From Triplophysa rosa (lineage: Eukaryota > Chordata > Actinopteri > Cypriniformes > Nemacheilidae): DNA of 64,000 nt. A program made the position numbers and the translations under genes. The stretch lies in contig NC_079891.1 in the NCBI RefSeq assembly GCF_024868665.1, positions 34,599,060 to 34,663,059 of the forward strand, read 5' to 3'. Positions 31,601 to 43,000 of the stretch are shown in pieces (the stretch's first letter is position 1; every line of letters starts with the position of its first letter). The notes under the pieces were generated by a model, which saw only the letters and a list, made by a program, of their open reading frames with translations, did no database searches and was not told where the DNA came from.

Positions 31601-32999
31601 CTTACCCCCCAATAACCAGTTTGTGTGGGTCTGTTCTGAGTACTCTGATTGGCTGTGGTGGTGTGGTCAGATAAATGTCCACTGCTAAGGATGTTTAAGA
31701 GACGTGTGACCATAGCGATGACCCCTGTAAGTGTCCGAGACACATGAGAGAGGGGATAGTAAACACAGCTTAACTTTTGGTCTAATGGCAGAGGTCAGAG
31801 AGTCAAAATCCGCACTCGCCAGTGTCCAATCAGGCGCACAGAAAGACGATGTGTGTATGTTTGTCTTTGTGTCATTTTCAAATCTCAATATAGGAGACGA
31901 CATCTGATAGGTGACATGTTTATATGAAGATGATATAGAAGGAAAATGCATCAAATTTATATAGATGTTTGAGACTGGGTTTACTTTACGTAAAGGAAAC
32001 AAAGCCTACATATTATGACCATAATATCACATTAATATGATTTATTCTGATTTGTGTACATCCCCATTCTCATTACTATATACTTAAAAAAAATCCTAAT
32101 TACTTTTTTGTGAAAAATCATATGTTAGTATTGATGCACAGTGGTAAATAATTCATTAAATTGAACTCTCATTTCAAATAAAATGCCGTCATTATGGTAA
32201 TGCAGCTTAGTTTTCTTTATGCAAAAAAATGTATGTTGAACTATGACATGTAAATTACTTTGTGACATGCACTCAACCATGAGATGAAATAATATGCATG
32301 TTCGGATCAGTCCAGTAAGGCGTCTACTGCATTTAACCTAATGTGTAAAAAATATTGATGTAGTTTAGCTGTGTTAGGATCATGGAAGCAGAAGAGAGGG
32401 TCTGTGGACAGCTGCTTAAAATCCTCATTACTAATTAACATTTAACACAATCACAAACACAAACACGCCGTGATCCTAAAGCCAAACACAGAAAACCAAA
32501 GTGAACATTTAAGGTTTTTAAGGAATTTGAGCCGATTCAGAAAATACACGAACAGTTCTTTGTGTTGCTTTTGTATCCGTTTTATTTGAATGACAGCAGC
32601 ACACAAGGATCCACAAGTTTGTGCAAAACCTGATGATTCATGTTATTCCGGCATAATCTGAGAATGTTACATCTTCCAAAAAGCATCTTGTGTGCATCAA
32701 TAAAAGCAAAGAAATACGACCTTTCCTCACAAATGTGTTTTTCATTTTTAGTGTCCTAGAAATATTCGTTTTTCAAAGGAAAAAAATGCCAGATTTTCAC
32801 ATTCAAACCTTTAGTTTTGTAACGTATAAATCCTGCATTCATACACACGTGACTTCCATCTTAAAGGCCAACGTTGTTAGAATAAATAAACAATAATAAT
32901 GAATAACAAATAATAAACAAAATCTATTTCAGCTCCTCTGCAGCATTCTGCTCCTCTCCATCCAAGTGTCCAGCTCTCTTCCACAGTTCCACTCCAAGC
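31601..32999. promoter_or_regulatory. Intergenic with one candidate conserved element
   Basis: No gene is seen. Bases 32380-32480 stand out: an E-box CAGCTG (32409-32414) and a homeodomain core TAATTA (32432-32437) lie within 30 bases in complex, non-repeat sequence. The rest is AT-rich DNA with no recognised repeat. Enhancer function is inference. Confidence 0.3.
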
Positions 33000-33600
33000 A
33001 TGCGCTTAATCTTCTATTGAGGGTGCTTTTCCTTATCGCCGCCTCACACTCTGCCTAAATCTGTTATCACAATAGAGCAGATCGTGGGCCGCCCCCCCCT
33101 CGCATGCATTCACTCCTGCGCTCCGTTGCCCTCCCCTGAATCGCTCTGAATGCAGAAGAGTCTCTGGTGCCAAACGATTAGCCCTGATCTCTTTATACGT
33201 CTAAACCAATTCACATGCTGCATGTTACATTTTTCCCACTCCGTCTGAGGCCCGCCTCCCAAAACGGGCCTGGAGGGGTCATAAATCCTTATAGTTGCCC
33301 TCAACCAACTAAAGAAGGGGTGCGAGAGAGCGAGAGGGTAGAAAGTGTTATCTGTGCGAGACAGGAGAGGCCGGTTAGAGTGCAGGCAGGTGCGTCGCTG
33401 GCTGGAGGGACGGCCATTGTTGTCTGGACAGCAGCCCTCTTCTCTAGAGCACTTTTTTATGGCACGCTGACAATCCGATGATCTGTAATCAGATTAGGCA
33501 AATCTATACTCCAAAAAGCAAAATGCTGTAACTTACAGAGAAAGGAAGAAGGAAAGACATTTTAGTCGGAGGCGGCTGAATTTGGAGCCCTAAGTAATTC
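33000..33600. promoter_or_regulatory. Candidate conserved regulatory block downstream of tal2
   Basis: About 600 bases of balanced, non-repetitive composition in an AT-rich desert. Visible motifs include TTATC GATA-type cores near 33032, 33064 and 33349, a SOX-like CCATTGTTG at 33414-33422 and TAATC homeodomain cores near 33487. The frames crossing it (33110-33304 minus, 33215-33481 plus) overlap each other and have no protein features. Role unknown. Confidence 0.35.
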
Positions 33601-33700
33601 ATGTATGGGGATCCAGTCCACCAACTATATTACTTTTGAACCTTTTTTGATCTCTCACAAATCGCACTGGGTTTAGATTTAACCCCGAGTTTAAACAACT

Positions 33701-33875
33701 AAAGGCTAAAATACACTACAAGACTTTTGCTCAGATTTTCTGTCTGTGCCAGTCTGCAGATTTGATCAGTTAGTGTGTTTCTATCTGAAACTTTCAAAAA
33801 GTCTGCAAGTGTATGATGTCTAGTTTTAAAAAAATCTGTTCAGATTTTAAGTCTTGTAGTGTGTTCCAGCCATAA
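33701..33875. mobile_element. MITE with ACACTACAAGACTT ends, copy 1
   Basis: Inverted ends GGCTAAAATACACTACAAGA and TCTTGTAGTGTGTTCCAGCC bound about 170 bases. The same element is at 59874-60077. No coding capacity. Confidence 0.75.
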
Positions 33876-34043
33876 GTCTGAAAAACAATTAAACCTCATA
33901 TACACAACACTCACTAATAAAACAAATAAACACAAGGAATGGTGTAAATTTTAATAAAATGTAATTGGTAAATATTGTATCTTCTCAATGCGAAATTAAG
34001 TTAATAACACCACCCCGCTCTCCAGAAAATTTTCAAAACCGAA

Positions 34044-34122
34044 TATGCAGCGCTGCGCAGACCGATCGGCGTATGAATGACATCATCAAAGAGTCGCCGA
34101 TCGGTCTGCGCAGCGCTGCATA
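34044..34122. repeat. Perfect 28-bp inverted repeat (hairpin)
   Basis: Arms 34044-34071 and 34095-34122 are exact reverse complements, with a 23-base spacer. The arms are CG-rich (core GCAGCGCTGCGC) in otherwise AT-rich DNA, about 1.4 kb upstream of the UGT gene. Confidence 0.9.
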
Positions 34123-34233
34123 AACACACATTTTGACTTTTAATTATCTCGTATAAAGTTTGACAGGTGTTTTGGCCGTCACTTAACTCTGCTGTCTGTG
34201 TTGTTCGTGGCCGGCACATATCATTTTCCGTGG

Positions 34234-34770
34234 CCGGTGTTGTGTAATATTCAGTTCCCGTGAAAAACTGTTCCGGTGGGCGGGGTTAGTGTGAATATTC
34301 ACATACATGGAACCACATTTGAGAGTAATTGCAGTCAATGAAAGTTATGAAAAGAAAAAATCCACAGCAACTAGGACCCAGTTTAGCTTGAAAATAAATG
34401 CCAAAAACAAGAGAAATGTGTTCATTCAATTTAGTAGGCCTATCATTTAGTGTCATCCACTTAAGATACACAGTAAAAAACATTGCCATATGGCCATGAG
34501 AAAGCGTTTTTATAAATCCACATGCAAACTAAGCATTTTAATCACATTATGTGGTTAAATCTAAATATCTAAACGGGGCATATGACCATTCGCTTTATTA
34601 CCTTAACGAAATAATTCACCAAACTAGGGAAGAGAGCGCCATAACAACACACTCCATTCCAGTCGCTTGCGCTCAAAGGCCACGCCCACCGCGGAACGAT
34701 CAATGAATATTAACACTAACCCCGCCCATTGGAAGAGTTTTTCACGGGAGCTGAATATTACACAACACCG
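34234..34770. repeat. Inverted repeat pair, about 68-base arms
   Basis: 34234-34301 and 34703-34770 are near-identical reverse complements sharing GTGTTGTGTAATATTCAG and GGGCGGGGTTAGTG. They are separated by about 400 bases without a gene. This could be a DNA transposon with long terminal inverted repeats or two inverted insertions. Confidence 0.7.
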
Positions 34771-35490
34771 GGAAAGGGTTGTGTCTGGCGGCAGACGGGT
34801 TGCCATGGCTGCAGCTGCTGCGCTGACAGACAGCGGTTGAGTTTGTGCTGGAAAAAAACGAATCTTTGGGGAACCTTGTATCTTGCTGCGCTCGTGTACC
34901 CGCACTGCATCTAGAACTTTCACTTCTCTTAAATCCAACTTTCTCTAACCAGCCAGCGTCGAGCTGCTCGCGCATGCGCACTGATATTGGAACGGTCCAC
35001 TGCAATCCTTAATAGGGGGACCAGGTATTCGTGCAAGTTTACTGGTAACGTTAAAACATGGCCAGCTTTATACTGGTCAAACAAAATATGATGTAAAATG
35101 AATATATTGTGTTTGATACATATAGGCGTCTCGATATTTTCCCACCCTAACGTTACTTGTTGGTTAAGTGCACTCCGAGGAAAACTTTGGAACGTTTGAC
35201 TTCTTGTAAGCTTAAAAGCAGTTATCGTGAGTTTGTTCAAACATGTGGGTCGTTAATTAAAGTTAAAATCATTTATTCTTCCACGTTAATGTGCAGAGAA
35301 AACGATCACATTTGTGGTCATTTTTGTTTACTAACAAATAGGCATGTTGTGTGCATCTACACGAACACTGCTCTTTCTGTCCCTTTGCTCTCTGCGGTTT
35401 ATTGACTTATCCAAAGCTTGACTTTGCTCTGCTAGGTTAATAATTATACCAGATATTATACTGAACGATCGCAAACTCTTGCCGCAAAAC

Positions 35491-38400
35491 ATGAGACTCG
35501 TGGCGTGTTTCCTTTCGCTGCTCGCGTTGTGTCCTGCCGCGGAATGTGGTCATGTTTTAGTCTGGTTCACCGAGGCCAGCCACTGGATCAATCTCAAGGT
35601 TGTGATGGACACGCTGATGGACAGAGGACACAACGTGACGGTGCTGATGCCGAGCGCGTCTCTTTTCATGGGCGCGAAAGACTCGGATCGCTTCACCTGT
35701 CAGCACTTCAACGTGTCCGTGAGCGCGCAGGACATGAACGACCACATCGACAACCTCACGCGCTTCATGATGTACGAGATCGACGAACTGAACCTCCTGC
35801 AGGTTCACGTGAAATTCTACCAGCTTTTCTCCATCGACCAAGACATCTGTCTCGCGTACTGTGACGGCGTTTTGAAATCGCCAGGGCTGATGGAGGAGTT
35901 GCAGCGCGGGGGGTATGACGTCATGCTGGCCGACCCGATCTTCTCGTGCAGCGAGATCGTCGCCGAGCTGCTGAACATACCGTTGGTGTACACGTTACGG
36001 TTCTCCATCGCGCACACCGTGGAGAGAATGTGCGGCCAGATACCGGCACCACCATCGTATGTACCTGGAGCCATGAGTAAACTCACGGACAACATGAGCT
36101 TTAATGAGCGCATCTTCAGCGCGCTCTTCTATCTTTCCCAAGATGCGTTTGCCAGAATCCTGTGGAGAAAGTTTGACAACTACTACACTGAATATTTAGG
36201 CGAGTGTAAAACTCCACACTGAAAGTCAAACGATCCATGCACTTGGATTACTCGCCACATAACTTTAGATGATATGGAAAATGTGTATTCATTGAAAACT
36301 GTTGTGTGATGATGATGGTGATTTTTATTGCAGGACGACCCAGCTCTTATTGTGACATGATGGGTAAAGCTGACATCTGGTTAATCAGAACCTACTGGGA
36401 CTTTGAGTATCCACGGCCGTTCCTTCCCAACTTCAAATACGTTGGAGGGATCCACTGCATCCCAGCCGAGCCATTACCCAAGGTGCATCTGTCAATTTTT
36501 GACAGTAATATTTTGTAGAAATGCTTTTAGGCCAGAGCTTCCCAAACGTCAGAGGGGTCGGATCCCCAGAACACACCAAAAGCTCCCGTTTGATTAAGTC
36601 TTGGTTGTAAAATAATATAGGTTAATAGAAAACAGATGATCAGATGAACAGAACCATCTACATTTATAACCGGTTTCTTTTCAAAAGCTTTGCAGAAGGT
36701 CACGGGCTTGATCCCAGCAAGCGTACATATACGGTAGCTTGCTGGTATTACTCGTTCGATTATTATTAGGGCTGTCAAACGATTAATCGCTGCCAGAATA
36801 AAAGTCTGTGTTTACATAATATATGTCTGTGTACTGCGCACATTCATTCTGTATTTATAAACACACATACATGTATATATTAAGGAATGTATTTATATTT
36901 ACCAATAATTTAAATAATATATAAACAATAATTCATTTGTATGTTTTATATTTTTCTTAAATGTATGCATTTATGTGTATGTGTTTATGAATACAAAATC
37001 AATAGGCACAACACACAGACATATATTATGTAAACACAAACTTTTATTTTGGATGCGATTAATCTCGATTAACAAAGTTTTGAACTGTGATGTCAATATG
37101 GACCTGCGTTATATAGGCGCAACTCCAACATTATTTTCAGCTAAATGTATTTTTTATGGGTATGTGTTTATGATCATTTTTGTTTTTTTCTTTTGTCCAA
37201 ATAATGTTTTTTGCCAAAACATTTATTGAATCAATTCACAAAACATCATCGCAACAAAGCACCATGTAGCAAAATCCTCATGAATATTGCTTTTTTATTT
37301 GCAAAAAATTTAAACAAAAAAACAAACAAAAAAAAAATGTCCACAAATTTGATCTTTCACATTAGTATTTGGCCACTTAATGTTATTCCTGAGGTTTGTT
37401 TCTGTTAAAACTGGAATTGACACAATGCCTGCAGAAATGATGAATAAACGCAACACTGGAGTGGCATCTTATATATGTAATGCATGAAGTGAATCCTTTT
37501 TTTACAAAAGAGCGTTGCGTAATGTTACCTGTTCTCGTTTTGACGAGTGTGTGCTTGTTGGACAACTATCGCTAACGTTCTGGATAAATAACTTCAGACG
37601 TGTATGAAGTGTTTGGTTAGTTGGAGTGCAAAAGAATTGAGATTGTAATAAAAACGTGTGATGTGTACAGGATATGGAGGAGTTTGTGCAGAGCTCAGGG
37701 GATGATGGGATAGTGGTGTTCTCTCTGGGGTCCATGGTGAACAGCATCACTAAAGAGAGGAGCAACACGATCGCCTCCGCCCTGGCACAGATACCTCAGA
37801 AGGTTCCTTCGCATTCTTCTTCATTTAATAGGATTTTAATGTGTCTCTCTTAAGTCAAGAAAAGTCCAGCGAGGTTCATAGATGATCCATTATGATCGCT
37901 TTTACGCGCAATTCTCATGTTAGTCTGGTTGGGATTTGTTGTCATCTTTTATGATGTTTGAAGGTCTTATGGCGATACGCTGGAGAGAAGCCAGACACAC
38001 TCGGCGCGAACACCAGAATCTACGACTGGATCCCTCAGAACGATCTGCTGGGTTCGTTTCGCATGTTATGAGAATATATTCCATTTTAAAATAAGTAATA
38101 ACACAGCACGTTGTTTTTTGGTTCAGGTCATCCCAAAACCAAAGCGTTCATCACTCATGGAGGCACGAACGGCATATACGAGGCCATATATCACGGTGTC
38201 CCGATGGTCGGCATCCCCTTGTTTCTCGACCAGCCGGATAACATGGCTCACATGAAAGCCAAAGGAGCCGCTGTTGTCATGGACTTCAAAAAAATGACGA
38301 CTCGAGATCTGGCGGATGGACTTAACGCTGTCATTAAAGACCCCTCGTGAGTAAACGTCTGTGTCGTTCCTAAACACAGGCCGCGTGTTCAGAACTTACA

Positions 38401-38756
38401 TTTTGTGAGGAAGTTCAATACTGAACATCGTTTGATAAAATACGACATTTGTTTTGTTCATGATTTTTCACAGGTATAAAGAGAATGCTATGCATTTGTC
38501 CAGGATCCATCACGACAGACCGATGAAGCCTCTGGATGAAGCGCTTTTCTGGATCGAGTTTGTCATGCGGAATAAAGGTGCCAAACATCTGCGTGTCGAG
38601 GCTCATAATCTGACCTGGTATCAGTATCACTGTCTGGACGTGTTTGCTTTTCTCATCACTATTGTGACTGTTGTCTTCTACATCTTCTTTGAAGCGTGTA
38701 GGCGCATCATAATCCGTTGCTGTTTTAGATCAAAGCGTAAAAGCAAGAAAGAGTGA
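35491..38756 (+). CDS. UDP-glucuronosyltransferase, UGT2-like
   Basis: ER-membrane enzyme that transfers a sugar, usually glucuronic acid, from a UDP-sugar to small lipophilic substrates for excretion. Exons: 35491-36199, 36334-36482, 37671-37802, 37964-38051, 38127-38346, 38474-38756; 526 residues, phases consistent. A signal peptide occupies about residues 1-22. The N-terminal acceptor domain has the catalytic-His context SHWINLK and the paired Asp context MLADPIF. Exon 5 carries the UDP-sugar signature region ([13 protein letters not shown] and PLFLDQPDN). Exon 6 encodes a transmembrane helix ([16 protein letters not shown]) and a basic cytosolic tail ending KSKKE, a dilysine-type ER-retention signal. 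The six-exon layout and EYLGRPSS junction resemble UGT2 genes. Fish UGT5 and UGT8 are alternatives considered less likely. Intron 1 begins GC, not GT. The start at 35491 is the first ATG of the signal peptide frame. Confidence 0.88.
36686..37105. mobile_element. SINE scrap and a MITE in UGT intron 2
   Basis: 36686-36720 contains GTCACGGGCTTGATCCCAGC, resembling the B-box part of the tRNA-type SINE at 49725. Then 36768-37070 is bounded by facing motifs, GCTGTCAAACGATTAATCGC on the left and ATGCGATTAATCTCGATTAA on the right. Between them are matching inner arms TTTACATAATATATGTCTGT and ACAGACATATATTATGTAAA. The latter is a palindromic MITE; no coding sequence. Confidence 0.6.
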
Positions 38757-40081
38757 AATGGATTTAGAAGATTTTTTATTCCTTTGCAGTTAACATTCAG
38801 TTTGATACTATTTTATGTATACGTGTCATTTTATATACCATATGTTTTATATGTATAGTTAAATATAGTTATATTTGTATATTTGAAATATAGTCATATA
38901 TACAGAACATATTTTTCATATCGTGCATTCTGTAAGTTTTACGGCTGTAAAATTCTCTGTGTGCTGTATGGCTCTTAAATCTGTCAATATAAGATGAATA
39001 TGAGACAAAAATACATGTCACGTTTTCTTATTGGCTGTTTCAGCAAAAATACATTTTAACATGTAGTTGTCCAAACATTAAGAAAGTTTTTGGAAACGGG
39101 GTAAAGATGTTTTTTCAAAGAAATTCAGATATTCAAACCATTTGCTACCTTAAATTTTTAAGAACAATCAATTTGTCTTTTTCAAAGAAAGGCTTTTTCA
39201 ACATGTTTTGGCCAGTGGTGAGTTAATAAAACTTGAGTTGAAAATTGCAGAAAAAGCTGTAATAGAATCATTTGTTTTTATTTTGCTGTCTTTGCCTTAT
39301 ATGCCGCTAGGTGTCACTAAACACCATCTCTTTTCTTCACATGCGCCGTGAAGCATTCTATATGTCTGAGGGTCATCTACAGGGTTGAGGTACGAGTCCT
39401 GGTCAGGAGAGTGTCATTGACGTTGTGGGGAAAAAAGGTGTTATTTAGTACCTTACCACAGATAAATGTCTCTTAGACAGGAATGAAACCTCCAACCCTA
39501 AATCAATTTATAGAGGTAACACTGAAACGATCTTTAAAGGGACAGTTCACCACAAAATGTGTTCTCCCATCATTAATACACCCAACACACCCTCAAACCT
39601 GTATGACTTTTTTCTTCCGCAGAACACAAAAGAAGATATTTTGAAGAACGTTGACAACCAAAAAACATAGACCCCATTGACTTCCACTGTATGAACACAA
39701 ACCACAGAGACATTTCTCTAAATATCTTCTTCTGTGTTCCATTGAAGAAAGAAAGCCATACAGGTTTTGAACGATGATGAGATTATGTAAATTCATAAAA
39801 ACATGCACCTCAGACCTGTCAAACCTTAAATAAGATCAACCTCAAACTAGGCTATATGTTTAATAAAAGAGATGGCAAACATTGATGACATTGTCATTAG
39901 TTCTATGGTTTATGTTTATCAATGAAACTGATTTAACTTTATAATGATGATGCTCTCAGTATCAGTGGTGTGGGAGGAGCCATCGTGTTCATTGACAGAT
40001 ATATTAAAGCAGAAGAGGACATCAGACTCTCAGAGGGTCACATTTGCTTTCAATGCTGGAATCACAGCACAGTCAGTCACA
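38757..40081. mobile_element. Intergenic, with a TTAA-type MITE at 39535-39785
   Basis: There is no gene between the UGT stop and the carbonic anhydrase start. A TTAATAAAAC poly(A)-like signal is at about 39225. Bases 39535-39785 are a TTAA-type MITE copy: left AAAGGGACAGTTCACCACAA, arms AAAAGAAGATATTTTGAAGA and TCTAAATATCTTCTTCTGTG. The right end is eroded. The remaining bases are unremarkable. Confidence 0.6.
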
Positions 40082-43000
40082 ATGAAGAGTCTGATTTCAC
40101 TTTATCTTCTGTCATTCCTTCTGCATTTATCCAGCAGTGCAGGTGAGTCCAATGATGTGTTTGCATGTATTTATTTTATTCATTCTTCATGTATTCAGTT
40201 TATTGCAGTTTACACAGAAAATGTCAAAGTTTTTGATTTAATGGATGCAACAGATTATTTGTTCACGAAAATAAAGATTAATTTCTTGTGCAAAACCCTG
40301 ATTAGAATATCGACGTGAACTTTGTACTTCATGAATTAATGCAAATGAATGACAATATTAATAGAGAAAATAGGCTACGTTTAAAAGTCAGCAGTTATTG
40401 TTGATTAGTATTATTGTCATTTAAAGAAACTCAGTTTGGTCTTAAAATGCTCATAATAGGCTAATAATAATATTTACCAAAATGTGTTTATGCTCAAAAT
40501 TGAAGTGTGTGATTGTTTAGGCATTTTATTACAGCATTGATTGATCCAGTCATCACTATCTGATATTATAGTTTTTTTGTTATATATATTTATGTTTTTT
40601 AAATAACACAATGTTTTAATGTTTTTCGTGTATTCTGCTGTTTTTTGTCAGTAACAATTCAATAATAATCATAAGTCAGAAACAAAAGAAGGACGACCAC
40701 ACTGTTTGCTTAACATTTAATTCGTGACTATTGGAATTAAATATAATGTCAGCTGATTTGCACGTGCACATTCTCATACCCAAACATCGCTACAGGAGCT
40801 GTTTTATTGGGAATACCTTCACAGTCTGCTCGAGCGCGAAACACCTAGAAAAGTCCACGAGGCATGAAAAGAATCCTGCGCAATGTGTCTGTTCGTCACC
40901 ACGTTCAGGAGGATGAGCTATTTTCTCCTCAAGGACACTCAGATTCTGTCCCTTCTGTAGGACGGGCTCTAATAATCCAGAATCGGTTGCCAGCACACTG
41001 CAGTCGAGTGAAGACACCGACACAACATTCACGTCACGATCAGAACTGCACCTGTGCTTAAACTTCGAGTATTTCTCTGAGTTTGTGCCATCGTTTACTA
41101 TCTTGAATACAATTAAATCATTTATATAATCACAACATATTTCATATAAAATGCGATCGTCGCATCAAGCTGTCGATTGTCGGACTGTTGCTATGGTTAC
41201 CACCTCAGCGCAACGCAGCATCAATTTACCGACAGATGGGAAACGCGCGCCCTGACCAGAATGGAAATGGTTATTAAAGTAAAACTGTATTTTTAGAGCA
41301 CTGATCACCTTTTGTATTACCATAGTTTTACTACAAGTACCCACTAGGGTTACTGTGGTAAATCTAAGGTTAATTTCCATAAGGGAAAGTAGCAAATCTT
41401 TTGTTTACCTTTTGTTTAATCTTTTGTTTAAGAAAATAACCATGTTATCAATCCGCATTAGACAGAAAGTTTTGTGGCACTTTGTGGTTGTCAAATGTTA
41501 GAGGAACATCACAAGTTCAAGGAGTAGTTCACAAATTCTGTCATCATTTACACGCAGGGGCGGAGTGGGACTTAAAATCGGCCCTGGCATTCTTGACCAA
41601 GAGTGGCCCTCCATCCATTCCGTCATGTGCAGATGGCCAGTCCGCCCCTGCAGTGGCGTAACAACACCAAAAAACTGACCGGCCCACCGGGAATCTTTCA
41701 GGTCCTCCCGATTAGCCAATCCGGGCTTGTTCACACGCCCTCTTGTCATTTCAAACCTGTAAGACTTTCTTCTGCAGAACACAAAGAAGATATTTTGAAA
41801 AATGTTGATAACCGAACAGCACAGCAGCCCCCATTCACTTCTATTGTAACCAAAGCAAGGGAATGGGGGGCTGTTAACAACATTCTTTAAAATATCTTCT
41901 GTTGTGTTCTGGGGAAGGAAGAAAGTCATACAGGTTTGAAATGACAAGAGGGCGTGTAAATGATGACAGACTTTTCATTTTGAAGGTGAACTACTCCTTT
42001 AACTGGTTTGATTTAATACATCCACTAACATCACCTGACAGCAATTACTTAAAAATCTTTACAAAAATATCTGAGAAAAGTTAGTTAGAGGGAAGCTCTA
42101 GAATTGTTTTCTTGCACACAGTTATCTAATGCAATGCCAGTCGCAAAGTCATTTTGTGTATACTAAAGTGTCCAAATACTTTTTGGGGCTGTATGTCAAT
42201 AAAACGTCGATTGTATCGCTCCATGAAATGTTTTATGTTCCAAAACATAAAACCCGCTTTTAGATGTAGCTAGGCTAAGTGTGAGCTCTTTTTTTATTGA
42301 GAAGCAAAGTGACTTTAATCTTACCTCCATCATTAGCAACTTCAATTAAGTCAATAAAATAAAATAAATGTGAATAGAGGTTAAAAAAATCACAAGTCAT
42401 TTTTGAACTAGCAGCATTATGTGTAATTGTATGTTTACAGTAGTTGTGTTGATATTCGGCAAACTGTAATTGTAGATATTCCATAGACATAGCTTGAGAT
42501 TTTGTCCAAAATGATGCATCATTTTGCTTTTTTTCATTTTTTAAAGCCTACATGATGCACATGTGATGCCTAAAATGTTGACTAGGTGGGCAGCTCACTA
42601 TGTTTCGTACGAGTTGTACGGCAGCCCATCGTGTAGTCATTTATCTTGTATATTTGGATATAGCGAATGAAAGAGTTATGATGCAGAAACCCTATTATCA
42701 TATGTATGAGTCACATAAACACAATACATCACTGCAGGATTTTTGTATTGGTTGATGCGATTGAAATTTTGATTGTTTTCTTTGCATTGTCTTTGGCTCT
42801 TTGAGTTATTACAGTGACCTATTGTTCACTTTGTTTCTCGTGCCGCTCTCTTGATCAAAGAGGCGTTTGTTAATTCATGTCAACACATCGCAGTGAACAG
42901 ACAGGTATTGTGCTCGCGCGGCGACGTTAATGGTAGCTTACATTCTTTAACGATACCAACAAACACTGTTTCACTTCAGTCTCAACTGGGTCTCAGATGT

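Noticed and set aside
34044..34122. microRNA precursor
   Set aside because: The arms are perfectly complementary and CG-rich, unlike the bulged hairpins of animal microRNAs, and there is no supporting evidence.
40731..41061. Overlapping frames on both strands in ca4 intron 1
   Set aside because: No splice sites or family match; overlapping opposite frames suggest chance.
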